A stretch of 17,176 nt of DNA from an uncultured Sutterella sp. (lineage in GTDB: Bacteria > Pseudomonadota > Gammaproteobacteria > Burkholderiales > Burkholderiaceae_F), in assembly GCA_900546995.1 (NCBI GenBank), contig URFF01000038.1, forward strand, positions 1 to 17,176, given 5' to 3'. Position numbers and translations under genes: made by a program. The notes under the pieces were generated by a model. It did no database searches, was not told where the DNA came from, and saw nothing but the letters and a program-made list of their open reading frames with translations. The first letter of the stretch is position 1. Every line of letters starts with the position of its first letter. This document shows positions 1-6,731 of the stretch, one piece after another.

Positions 1-32
1 TTGACGTATTTGGTTTCTTTGTATTCGGTTTC

Positions 33-793
33 TTATATCCCCGCCATTAATGACGGGGTTTTACGAAACCTTTGATAAATTTTCTTGCCCTTCTTAATCT
101 CATTATCAAGATTTTTAGCAAAAGAATTGCATCGTTTGATAATGAAGCATTTTTCCAAAATGTCGATGTAACGTTCAACCGTTTGACTGTGCATTCTGAT
201 CTCTCTACCGAGACTTTCGTAGGAAATCTCTTGACCGATTCGATAGGCAAGCAGTTCGAGCAGTTGTCTGAGGGTGCCGGGGCTACGAACGTCTTGTAAG
301 GCAAGAACATTCCGGAACAGAAGAGCTCCGCTCAGGTCAATGAGTTGTTCAACTGCAGTATCGGGATCGGTTACGGTTGCCGGATAGGTGCCGTAGACCA
401 AGAAACGATCGAGATTGGTTTGCACATAACCCCAGCCATATTCATTGGCTAGCTCATGAAGTGATAACGGCTACAAATTCCGATTGATGACTCTACCAAC
501 GGCGGATTCTCGAACACCTTGAGCAAGTTCCAAGGCAGAGGATCCAGTTAGGAAAACTTTGTTTTTTGGTTGGCGTCTACCAACATTTTGACGATACGAC
601 CGATATTGGGAACATTTTGGGCCTCATCGATGATGATGGTGTCAGAACTGGAAAGTAAGACATCGATGTCGCCTGCAGACTGAAGGCCTTGCAATTGTCT
701 GACGTCTCGAGGTCGGTCTCCGTTCAGAAAGTTGACGACGCCCTTTGGAGGCGTTGAATTCAGAATACTGGATGTCAAGTCACGAGAAATCAT
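33..793 (-). pseudogene. Decayed AAA/DUF4143-type ATPase
   Basis: This is a remnant of the AAA_14 plus DUF4143 ATPase family, full-length members of which are near 400 residues. The 5' piece (793-548) starts MISRDLTSSILN and keeps a Walker B-like TIIIDEAQNVPNIG, but the P-loop segment that should lie between them is absent, suggesting an in-frame deletion of roughly 30 codons. At the T-run 562-567 one base appears lost: restoring it joins DANQ to VFLTGSSALELAQGV in the next frame. That frame then meets an in-frame TAG at 473-471 (between RNL and PLSLHELANEYGW), and the 3' piece (425-33) carries the DUF4143 helices up to NEIKKGKKIYQ, after which the sequence leaves the family and stops. These lesions are read directly; the family assignment is from motif memory. 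With no P-loop it cannot be an active ATPase. The biological role of the family is poorly defined. Confidence 0.82.
39..58. repeat. Imperfect 20-base palindrome at the truncated end of the ATPase remnant
   Basis: CCCCG and CGGGG arms flank a CATTAATG centre, with one mismatched pair (44/53). It sits where the pseudogene departs from its family. It could be a hairpin from the end of an IS200/IS605-like element or a decayed terminator. It is followed on the plus strand by only four T residues (59-62), so a terminator role is weak. Confidence 0.4.
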
Positions 794-830
794 AAAATCA
801 CCATACTATATTCTGGAATTGTGTACATAT

Positions 831-850
831 TTCCATAATGTATTATGGAA
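831..850. promoter_or_regulatory. Perfect inverted repeat upstream of the ATPase remnant
   Basis: TTCCATAAT and ATTATGGAA form perfect 9-base arms around a GT centre, 38 bases before the pseudogene start. A half-related TTCTGGAA lies at 811-818 and a possible minus-strand -10 (TATAGT) at 810-805. The geometry suits a dimeric repressor operator. The regulator is unknown. Confidence 0.45.
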
Positions 851-992
851 TTTTTTAAATCAGTGATTGGGATAGGTATGCCAATCGCCATCTTGATTGC
901 TGCATGTACTCGAACGATATGAGGATACAAACGAAAGTGTTTAGACGGACGAGATCGCACTATTGTTTGGTGAGAAATCTAAAACTTTCGCA

Positions 993-1049
993 TAAAACAA
1001 GGGGGTGTTTACTTGGTCCCTTTTCATAACGGGACTCTGTAACACCCCC
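993..1049 (-). terminator. Intrinsic terminator of the hibernation-factor gene
   Basis: Reading the minus strand after the hpf stop, the arms GGGGGTGTTAC (1049-1039) and GTAAACACCCCC (1012-1001) pair with one bulged base. An inner stem GTCCC/GGGAC (1016-1020 with 1031-1035) closes a ten-base loop. The hairpin is followed by TTGTTTT (1000-994). It lies 17 bases beyond the stop codon. Confidence 0.8.
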
Positions 1050-1066
1050 GATTCATTCAGAATCGA

Positions 1067-1372
1067 TTAATAATGACGACGTTTTTCCGCAGCGTCACCC
1101 ACGGCGCGGCTTAATGTGTCAAACACTTCGTTGATAGCCAACATCACGTCGTTGTTGGTGCGTGAAACAACGATATCCTTGCCGGAGGCAACGATGGTGA
1201 CACGAACCGTGAAGGCACCCATTGTCTGGTGACCTTCCTGGGTAATGGTGGCGTGGCACGGACCCAAGTTATGATTGAATTTAACCAAAGAGTCAAGCGC
1301 TTTGCTGATGGCTTGTTCAACGGCTTCTGAACGGCTGATGCCATGGAATGTCACTTGTAATGCTTGTGCCAT
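1067..1372 (-). CDS. hpf: HPF/RaiA-family ribosome hibernation protein
   Basis: A 101-residue member of the sigma-54 modulation / S30AE family, whose proteins bind the 30S decoding region and hold stalled 70S ribosomes in an inactive state. Visible family marks are the N-terminal beta-alpha pattern (VTFHGISRSEAVEQAI, residues 7-22), the central GAFTVRVTIVASGKDIVVSR stretch (52-71) and the helix DVMLAINEVFDTLSRAVGDA (75-94), ending in the basic EKRRHY. An in-frame extension reaches 1576, but ATG at 1372-1370 is chosen because it has an AGAGGGA ribosome binding site at about 7 bases and the homology starts there. It is the short form, without the C-terminal dimerisation domain of long HPF. It stands alone, divergent from the downstream-numbered Arg/Asp-rich gene, with a strong terminator. 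A -10-like TACACT lies at 1441-1436. Which subclass (HPF or YfiA-like) cannot be settled by eye. Confidence 0.85.
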   Translation of the reverse strand: MAQALQVTFHGISRSEAVEQAISKALDSLVKFNHNLGPCHATITQEGHQTMGAFTVRVTIVASGKDIVVSRTNNDVMLAINEVFDTLSRAVGDAAEKRRHY

Positions 1373-1531
1373 AAAATCCCTCTTTTTTGTTGTTATGAAG
1401 AGTGGGACTGGGCGCTTTGCCCTTCCCTTATTCATAGTGTAACGCAATGCGAATGGGCGTTGGTGTGCTTTTTCGCAAAGGTTTGCGCTTTTTTTGAAAG
1501 AATGTGTCTGATGGTTTTGAACAACTTTTCG

Positions 1532-1559
1532 TTGCATGAAGTGCTTATCAGAAAATAAT
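1532..1559 (+). promoter_or_regulatory. Candidate promoter for the Arg/Asp-rich gene
   Basis: TTGCAT (1532-1537), a 16-base spacer and AATAAT (1554-1559) resemble a sigma-70 promoter. It would give a leader of about 100 bases before the ATG at 1668, containing a small GCCG/CGGC hairpin (1609-1622). The rest of the 1373-1667 divergent region shows no other gene. Confidence 0.4.
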
Positions 1560-1667
1560 CCCGAAAACTCAAACAATTACCCGAAAAACTTTGATATCAT
1601 CGCGGTTTGCCGACAAAACGGCGATAGTAACTTCTTTTTACTCAATTCATTTCAGATAGGACAATTT

Positions 1668-2315
1668 ATGCGTAAACCTTGGGAAGAAACGGGCAGCCAT
1701 CGTGAACGATTCGCCGGTGACGATCGCCCCCGCCGTTTTGACCGTCGTATGGATGATCGTGAGGGCTTTGGCCGCTCCGATCGCAATGATTTCCGCCGCA
1801 GCGATCGTCGTTTCGATCGCCGTGATGACCGTTTCGAGCGTCGCGACAATCGCTTTGAAGGACGTTCTGATCGCAAGCGCTTTAATCGCCGCCCCGAAAG
1901 CCGTTTGACTCAAACGGACTTTTTTGGCGTTCGCTCTGGTCCCCGCGCACGCGCAGCCGTTGCTAGTCGCACAAGTAGCAACCGCGCCTATGTGGGTAAC
2001 CCCTCGCGCAACGCGTTAATCACGTTGGATGCCGATGTGGCTCGCGTTTTCGGTTCCAGCCAAGCGGTCAATGACGCCCTTCGTCATTTGATTGCTTTGG
2101 CTAAGATCATGGGACCGGCCGCTTTTGAACAAGCGCAAAACGAAGCCGCCTCTCCAGTACAAGAAGACGAAAACGAACCGGCCGTGACCGAAGATAAGGT
2201 TGAAGAACCTGCTGCGGTCGAAGTCGATCAAGTCGAGGGTTTCCCGGCCGTCGAAGAGGATGATGAGGAATGGTTTGAAATTCCGACCGAGCCCGCTAAA
2301 GAAAAAGACCTCTAA
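1668..2315 (+). CDS. Arg/Asp-rich low-complexity protein with RHH-like core
   Basis: A 215-residue protein I cannot assign to a characterised family. Three parts are visible. Residues 17-76 are almost only Arg, Asp, Phe, Gly and Ser in repeats such as RRFDRR, DDRFERRD and RSDRKRFNRR, clearly disordered and probably able to bind nucleic acid. Residues 115-146 (NALITLDADVARVFGSSQAV followed by NDALRHLIALAK) resemble the strand-helix-turn-helix of ribbon-helix-helix/CopG-like or BrnA-like proteins. Residues 164-215 are an acidic tail rich in Glu, Asp, Pro and Val. The open frame begins at 1536, but ATG 1668 is chosen because TAGGA sits 6 bases upstream and the low-complexity block begins at once. 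The basic N-terminus and acidic C-terminus could fold back on each other. It is monocistronic, ending in a terminator. A DNA- or RNA-binding role is inference only. Confidence 0.75.
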   Translation: MRKPWEETGSHRERFAGDDRPRRFDRRMDDREGFGRSDRNDFRRSDRRFDRRDDRFERRDNRFEGRSDRKRFNRRPESRLTQTDFFGVRSGPRARAAVASRTSSNRAYVGNPSRNALITLDADVARVFGSSQAVNDALRHLIALAKIMGPAAFEQAQNEAASPVQEDENEPAVTEDKVEEPAAVEVDQVEGFPAVEEDDEEWFEIPTEPAKEKDL

Positions 2316-2353
2316 TTCAATAGTCGGCATTTATTCGAGTTTTAATTATTTTC

Positions 2354-2391
2354 AAAGGACCGCTTCCTTCAAAGGAGTACGGTCCTTTTTT
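2354..2391 (+). terminator. Terminator/attenuator ahead of the M61 gene
   Basis: AAAGGACCG (2354-2362) pairs perfectly with CGGTCCTTT (2380-2388), and six T residues run 2386-2391. An inner TCC/GGA pairing sits in the loop. It ends the Arg/Asp-rich gene yet stops only 13 bases before the M61 start codon, so it also lies in any leader of that gene; see the findings for a competing structure. Confidence 0.8.
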
Positions 2392-2404
2392 CAAAGGTTG
2401 TGTC

Positions 2405-4144
2405 ATGAGCATTCATTATCGGATTTCGTTGGATCGCCCAGAAGCTCATCTTTTTCACGTTGAGCTGGAACTTGCCAAACCTCGGGCTGGCGAATGGGTT
2501 TTCATGTTGCCTACGTGGCTGCCGGGCAGTTACATGATTCGGGATATGGCAGGAGACCTCTCGGCGGTGACCATGCACGTTGATGAGACCGAGTGGGATT
2601 TGGATAAAGTCGATAAAACCACTTGGATGACGGTCATTCCCGAAGGCGTTAAAACGATTTCGTTAAGTTACGACGTATTTGCTCAAGATCCTTCCGTACG
2701 CCGGGCCTGGCTTGATACGCAAAGAGGCTTTTTCAATGCATCAAGCGTTTGTCTGTTGCCTTTGGGATTGGAAAAGGAGCCCATCAAAGTCACAATAAAG
2801 ACCAACTCGTCTTTCTGCAAACAGTGGTCTTTGGCAACCACTTTGAATTCTCAAAAAGTTGATAAAAGGGGTTGGGGAACGTATCGGGCTCGAGACTACG
2901 AGGAATTCATTGATTCACCGGTGGAAATGGGGACGTGGGAGGCGATTGAATTTAAGGCATTCGGTGTGCCGCATCGCATCATTGTCTCCGGTGCCGTTTT
3001 GCCGTTTGACAGAGAGCGGTTAAAACACGACGTCTGTCGAGCCTGTGAAACCGTTATCGCCTTTTTTGATCCCGTGGAGAAAAAAGCGCCTTTTAATCAG
3101 TATGACTTCTACCTTAACTTGTCTTCAGACGACTATGGTGGTTTGGAGCACGCTCAAAGCACGGCGCTGATTGCCTCTCGCTTTGACTTACCCCGCCATG
3201 ACACGGCGAAAGACGATGAAGCCTATGTGCGTCTTTTAGGGCTATTTGCTCACGAGTATTTCCATGCGTGGTGGGTCAAGCGTGTTAAACCCGCCGTGTT
3301 CATTCCCTATGACTTGCGTTTTGAGTCGTATACGCGACTACTTTGGGTCTTTGAGGGTTTTACGAGTTACTACGATCACTTGCTCTTATTAAGAGCGGGG
3401 CTCATTGATGAGAAAACGTACCTTAAGCATTTGGCCGGCTTGTTGACTCGTCATATGGCCGCTGCGGCCCGTGCGCATCAAAGTCTTGCCGAGTCGTCAT
3501 TTGATGCATGGATTAAGTACTACAAGGTGCGCACCAATCGAGTCAACTCGGTGGTGAGCTATTACGACAAAGGGGCACTCGTTGCCTATGCGCTTGATGC
3601 CACCATAAGACAAAAGACGAAATCTCGGAAATCACTGAATGATGTGCTGCGTCATGCGTGGAGTCATTACTTAGAAGCGGGAGCACATTATGCGGGTGTT
3701 GATGAAGAGGGGATGGGAGAACTTTTTGTTGATGCGACCGGCATTAACGTTGACGAGCTCCTCGATCGCTGGGTGTATCACACCGAAGAACCCGATTATG
3801 AAAAATTGTTAACCCGGGATGGCGTCGAACTGAAAAAGGTGCCGCTTGAGCGCTGCCGCTTATTTTTTGGGATGACCGTTTCAGGAGAAACGACTCTAAC
3901 CGTCAGACGTGTTGACGAAAATGGGCCCGCTCAAAAGGCAGGCATTGCCGAAGGGGATGAATTGGTGGCTATTGCCGGCTTGCGGGCCAAAAAAGCAACG
4001 TGGGAGCGATTGCTTGCCGGGATCGCCGAAAGTCAAACCGTTTGTGTCAAGGTTTTCCGCGATGATCGGCTTTTAAGTTTTGATGTAAATCTTCGAGAAG
4101 CGCTTTTGGAAAAGTTTGAGCTCAGAGTGAAGCAAGACTCTTGA
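2405..4144 (+). CDS. M61 family glycyl aminopeptidase with C-terminal PDZ domain
   Basis: A 579-residue zinc peptidase of family M61, the glycyl/alanyl aminopeptidases that trim N-terminal Gly or Ala residues. The N-terminal beta domain (about 1-190) holds the family's LPTWLPGSYMIRDMAG (35-50). The catalytic domain has YGGLEHAQS (244-252), the zinc motif HEYFH (H283, E284, H287) and the downstream ligand E317 in VFEGFTSYY. NSVVSYYDKGALVAY (381-395) is the conserved substrate-pocket stretch. A PDZ domain (about 487-560) contains GPAQKAGIAEGDEL. All expected catalytic residues are present and the length is normal for the family. No signal peptide or membrane segment is seen, so a cytoplasmic location is likely. 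The ATG at 2405 has AAAGG 7 bases upstream. The gene stands between two terminators; no separate promoter is obvious, so it may depend on readthrough. Confidence 0.93.
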   Translation: MSIHYRISLDRPEAHLFHVELELAKPRAGEWVFMLPTWLPGSYMIRDMAGDLSAVTMHVDETEWDLDKVDKTTWMTVIPEGVKTISLSYDVFAQDPSVRRAWLDTQRGFFNASSVCLLPLGLEKEPIKVTIKTNSSFCKQWSLATTLNSQKVDKRGWGTYRARDYEEFIDSPVEMGTWEAIEFKAFGVPHRIIVSGAVLPFDRERLKHDVCRACETVIAFFDPVEKKAPFNQYDFYLNLSSDDYGGLEHAQSTALIASRFDLPRHDTAKDDEAYVRLLGLFAHEYFHAWWVKRVKPAVFIPYDLRFESYTRLLWVFEGFTSYYDHLLLLRAGLIDEKTYLKHLAGLLTRHMAAAARAHQSLAESSFDAWIKYYKVRTNRVNSVVSYYDKGALVAYALDATIRQKTKSRKSLNDVLRHAWSHYLEAGAHYAGVDEEGMGELFVDATGINVDELLDRWVYHTEEPDYEKLLTRDGVELKKVPLERCRLFFGMTVSGETTLTVRRVDENGPAQKAGIAEGDELVAIAGLRAKKATWERLLAGIAESQTVCVKVFRDDRLLSFDVNLREALLEKFELRVKQDS

Positions 4145-4156
4145 CGTGTTATATCG

Positions 4157-4204
4157 TAACCACGGTTTTTACCATAAAATTCGTGGTTATACTATGCTTT
4201 TTTT
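4157..4204 (+). terminator. Probable weak terminator of the M61 gene
   Basis: TAACCACG (4157-4164) and CGTGGTTA (4182-4189) form an 8-pair stem with a 17-base loop. Seven T residues follow only after an 8-base gap (4198-4204), so termination efficiency is uncertain. Confidence 0.5.
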
Positions 4205-4277
4205 ATTCAGAATGCCGAAAAAATCGTGTTACTAAAATGACAATTCACTTTGGGTGGTAGATTTAAAATCGGAGGCT

Positions 4278-4382
4278 ATGTCGGACAGCGCGAAGGAGCG
4301 AGAGGAAAATTTCTTGCCCAATACCAACGGTGACGCTTATCTTGATCTGACATCGTCTTGTCTATCGAATCGGAGAGGATAA
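4278..4382 (+). CDS. Possible 34-residue small protein, unknown
   Basis: A 34-codon frame starts at an ATG placed 2 bases after GGAGG (4271-4275) and ends at TAA (4380-4382). The peptide is hydrophilic, with no membrane segment or known motif. The spacing between Shine-Dalgarno and start is short. It may be chance or a relic of a decayed gene, because neighbouring frames also stay open for short stretches. Confidence 0.2.
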   Translation: MSDSAKEREENFLPNTNGDAYLDLTSSCLSNRRG

Positions 4383-4444
4383 TCTAGGGATCCTTTTGTG
4401 CAAAGGTCATGACGATTGAAGTTTCGCTCAGGATCATTTGCTTA

Positions 4445-4473
4445 TTGTTTTTTTTAACTTTTTTCTGTAAAAT
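4445..4473 (+). promoter_or_regulatory. Strong sigma-70 promoter of rplM-rpsI
   Basis: TTGTTT (4445-4450), an exact 17-base T-rich spacer and TAAAAT (4468-4473). Predicted transcription start is near 4480, leaving an unusually long leader of about 155 bases before rplM. Confidence 0.65.
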
Positions 4474-4635
4474 CACGCTTCCTGTCGATCGGATCCCCGT
4501 TTCTCTGTTTCTCGGATTCGTCGGCGAGGAAACGAATTTGAATCGGTGTTGCTGGTGCTTGCGGCCGTAAGCGACACGACTTTGACGCGCGACTGACTAA
4601 AATGTCGTGCGTTTTCATTGATAGGTGAATAAATA

Positions 4636-5064
4636 ATGAAGACCTTCTCGGCTAAGCCGCTCGAAGTGACCCGCGAATGGTACGTGGTTGATGCCACGGA
4701 CAAGATCCTCGGTCATCTCGCTGCTGAAATTGCTGCTCGCCTCCGTGGCAAGCACAAGCCTGAATACACGCCGCACGTTGATACGGGCGATTACATCGTT
4801 GTGATCAACGCTTCCAAGATGAAGTTGAGCGGTTCTAAGGCTACGAAAAAGACTTACTACCGTCACACCGGCTATCCCGGCGGCATCGTGGAAACGACGT
4901 TTGCCAAGATGCAGGAACGTCATCCGGGCCGTGCTCTTGAAATCGCTGTCAAGGGTATGCTCCCGAAGGGCCCGTTGGGCTACCAAATGATTAAGAAGTT
5001 GAAGATCTATGCTGGTGAAGAACATCCGCATACGGCTCAACAACCCAAGAACCTTGACATCTAA
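4636..5064 (+). CDS. rplM: 50S ribosomal protein L13
   Basis: At 142 residues this has exactly the usual length of L13, an early-assembling protein of the large ribosomal subunit that contacts 23S rRNA domain II. It is recognised from the start MKTFSAKP, the WYVVDATDKILGHLAAEIA segment (15-33), the GDYIVVINASKMKLSGSK stretch and the signature GMLPKGPLGYQMIKKLKIYAG (108-128). AGGTG lies about 9 bases before the ATG. It is the first gene of the near-universal rplM-rpsI operon, with only 12 bases to rpsI. In E. coli L13 represses its own operon by binding the mRNA leader; the long structured leader here is compatible with such control but not proof of it. Confidence 0.98.
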   Translation: MKTFSAKPLEVTREWYVVDATDKILGHLAAEIAARLRGKHKPEYTPHVDTGDYIVVINASKMKLSGSKATKKTYYRHTGYPGGIVETTFAKMQERHPGRALEIAVKGMLPKGPLGYQMIKKLKIYAGEEHPHTAQQPKNLDI

Positions 5065-5076
5065 TAAGGATTCGGC

Positions 5077-5469
5077 ATGATCGGCAATTACAATTACGGC
5101 ACCGGCCGTCGCAAGAGCTCCGTGGCCCGCGTCTTTATTAAGCGTGGTTCCGGCAAGATCGTGGTCAACGGTCGTCCTTTGAATGAATACTTCCACCGTG
5201 AAACCGGCCGTATGGTCGTGATGCAACCGTTGGAACTCACCGAAAACGTTGAAACGTTTGACGTGATGGTCAACGTGCGTGGCGGTGGTGAAACGGGTCA
5301 AGCCGGCGCTGTGCGTCACGGCATCACCCGTGCTTTGATTGACTACGACGAAGGCTTGAAGGCCCAGTTGTCCGCCGCGGGCTTCGTGACCCGTGACGCT
5401 CGCGAAGTCGAACGTAAGAAGGTCGGTCTTCGCAAGGCCCGTCGCCGTAAGCAATTCTCCAAGCGTTAA
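5077..5469 (+). CDS. rpsI: 30S ribosomal protein S9
   Basis: A 130-residue S9, a component of the 30S head whose C-terminal tail reaches the P-site tRNA. Family marks are NYNYGTGRRKSSVARVFIK (4-22), the GSGKIVVNGRPL loop, VRGGGETGQAGAVRHGI (68-84) and the basic C-terminus ending in KQFSKR, whose final Arg is the conserved tRNA-contacting residue. AAGGA lies 6 bases before the ATG. It is co-transcribed with rplM and followed by two hairpins. Codon use is strongly biased, as expected for a highly expressed gene. Confidence 0.98.
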   Translation: MIGNYNYGTGRRKSSVARVFIKRGSGKIVVNGRPLNEYFHRETGRMVVMQPLELTENVETFDVMVNVRGGGETGQAGAVRHGITRALIDYDEGLKAQLSAAGFVTRDAREVERKKVGLRKARRRKQFSKR

Positions 5470-5489
5470 TCGCTTTCAGCCAGATTGGC

Positions 5490-5509
5490 AGGTTGCCTTC
5501 GGGCAACCT
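5490..5509 (+). terminator. UUCG-capped hairpin after rpsI
   Basis: AGGTTGCC and GGCAACCT form a perfect 8-base stem around a TTCG tetraloop. No T-tract follows directly, so it probably acts as an mRNA 3'-end stabiliser or as the first of two stop signals. Confidence 0.6.
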
Positions 5510-5513
5510 TACA

Positions 5514-5547
5514 AAAAAGGGTTCGGTGGTTCCATCGAGCCCTTTTT
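5514..5547. terminator. Intrinsic terminator of rplM-rpsI
   Basis: AAAAAGGGTTCG pairs with CGAGCCCTTTTT, with further pairs near the tip. The T-run 5543-5547 serves the plus strand, and the A-run 5513-5518 makes it usable on the minus strand too, although no minus-strand gene ends here. Confidence 0.85.
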
Positions 5548-5669
5548 CTCATTTCGGCAATAATCTCTTCGATCGCGGGTCTGAGAACATTTGAGCGTGG
5601 TTCAATGAAGGCACTTAATCCTTCCTATCGGTGCTTTCTGGAGGGAAAGTTCATTTTGCGAAAGGCTTT

Positions 5670-5699
5670 TTGAAAGTGGATAAAGGGCAGCGTTACAAT
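5670..5699 (+). promoter_or_regulatory. Promoter candidate of the EamA transporter gene
   Basis: TTGAAA (5670-5675), an 18-base spacer and TACAAT (5694-5699). Predicted transcription start is near 5706, about 20 bases before the start codon. Confidence 0.55.
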
Positions 5700-5727
5700 G
5701 GCTTTGTCTTTTTGAGATTTTTAATCA

Positions 5728-6612
5728 ATGTCCGGATTTGCCTTACTCATCGTTTTATTGGCCGCACAGATTCACGCGACGTGGAATTATTTTCTAAAGC
5801 GTGCCAATGCCAACCGAACCTTTTGGTGGGTGGTGTACCTCATCACGACGGTTCTGGCCTTGCCGCCCGTGCTGTATTTCCTTTGGGATGATTTTTCGAG
5901 GGTCACGCCTGTCGGTTGGTTGGTGATCTTCCTCTCGGCGCCCATTCATGTTCTGTATGGCGTTATTTTGCAAACGGGTTACCGCTATGGGGACTATTCG
6001 GTGGTTTACCCGACCGCTCGGGGGACGGGTCCCTTGATTACGGTCATTGCCGCAGTGCTCGTTTTGGGCAATATGCCGACAGTGGTGGGTTGGATTGGGA
6101 TTGCGCTGATTCTGTCGGGCATTGTGTTTTTAGCCCAGCCCACTGAGGCTAGTCAAAATGCTCGTCCCGTGAAAACGGGGCTATTTTGGGGGACGTTAAC
6201 GGGCGTGTGTATTGCCGGTTACTCCTTTTGTGACGCTTGGGCTGTGCAACAAAGCACGGGCCTGAATCCAATCACGTTTTATTTCCCGTCGCTTGCGATG
6301 CGGGGATTGATTTTCACGCCCTTTATTCTGGCGCGACCTCATTGGCGAGACGAGGTGAGGGAACTATTCACCTCTTCGAAGACACGTCAAGCATTAGCGG
6401 TGGTGACGGTGGGCTCGCCCGGCGCTTACCTTTTGGTTTTGTATGTTTTAACCCTTGCGCCGCTTGCGTACGTCGCACCGACTCGGGAAGTGGGCATGAT
6501 GGCTGGTGTCATTTTGGGTGGGCTTTTATTAAAAGAGCCACTCACGAAGAAGCGTTTAATGGGTATTGCCGCCATGACCGCCGGGGTGATTTTAATCGGG
6601 CTAACCAGTTGA
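5728..6612 (+). CDS. EamA-like DMT-superfamily membrane transporter
   Basis: A 294-residue inner-membrane protein with about ten hydrophobic segments, matching the drug/metabolite transporter (EamA) fold of two five-helix repeats. The first repeat ends with ARGTGPLITVIAAVLVLG (about 97-114) and GWIGIALILSGIVFL. The second has the equivalent TREVGMMAGVILGGLLLKEP (251-270), then KRLMGIAAMTAGVILIGL. The hydrophilic stretch around TEASQNARPVKTG (about 138-150) separates the halves. Substrate cannot be told; family members export amino acids, metabolites or drugs. ATG 5728 fits the first helix and the promoter; the ribosome binding site is weak (GAGA at 10 bases). It appears monocistronic, with no convincing terminator before erpA. 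Confidence 0.88.
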   Translation: MSGFALLIVLLAAQIHATWNYFLKRANANRTFWWVVYLITTVLALPPVLYFLWDDFSRVTPVGWLVIFLSAPIHVLYGVILQTGYRYGDYSVVYPTARGTGPLITVIAAVLVLGNMPTVVGWIGIALILSGIVFLAQPTEASQNARPVKTGLFWGTLTGVCIAGYSFCDAWAVQQSTGLNPITFYFPSLAMRGLIFTPFILARPHWRDEVRELFTSSKTRQALAVVTVGSPGAYLLVLYVLTLAPLAYVAPTREVGMMAGVILGGLLLKEPLTKKRLMGIAAMTAGVILIGLTS

Positions 6613-6692
6613 CGGTTAACGGTTTTGAGAAGGGATAGATTTTTGACACAAATAGGCTGATTTCTGAGCCACTCATTTTTCCCCTAAAACCG

Positions 6693-6698
6693 TATAAT
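6693..6698 (+). promoter_or_regulatory. Consensus -10 box of erpA
   Basis: A perfect TATAAT lies 33 bases before the erpA start. No good -35 is present at 16-18 bases; the TTGACA at 6643-6648 is far too distant. This suggests either a weak basal promoter or an activator-dependent one. Confidence 0.45.
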
Positions 6699-6731
6699 CG
6701 CCTAGATCAACTTTTGTAGAGAAGACTCACG

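Larger units (their letters stand above)
4145..4635. other. Gene-poor spacer between the M61 gene and rplM
   Basis: 491 bases. The left part holds a hairpin after the M61 gene. The middle (about 4210-4440) has no recognisable gene except a 34-codon frame (4278-4382) with a good Shine-Dalgarno sequence. The right part holds the rplM promoter and its leader. Confidence 0.7.

Noticed and set aside
845..922. A 25-codon frame for a hydrophobic peptide with a lipobox-like LIAAC
   Set aside because: Its ATG lies inside the 831-850 inverted repeat, there is no Shine-Dalgarno, and the peptide is too short for a lipoprotein with only three residues after the Cys.
1373..1576. N-terminal extension of the hibernation protein
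   Set aside because: The extension has no family similarity, while ATG 1372 has a clear ribosome binding site and matches the family start.
1536..1667. N-terminal extension of the Arg/Asp-rich protein
   Set aside because: ATG 1536 has no Shine-Dalgarno and overlaps the likely promoter; ATG 1668 has TAGGA at the right distance.
4615..5454. Long minus-strand open frame across rplM and rpsI
   Set aside because: It is the antisense shadow of two certain ribosomal protein genes with strong codon bias.
6643..6648. Consensus TTGACA upstream of erpA
   Set aside because: It is 44 bases from the TATAAT box and has no other -10 at 16-18 bases.
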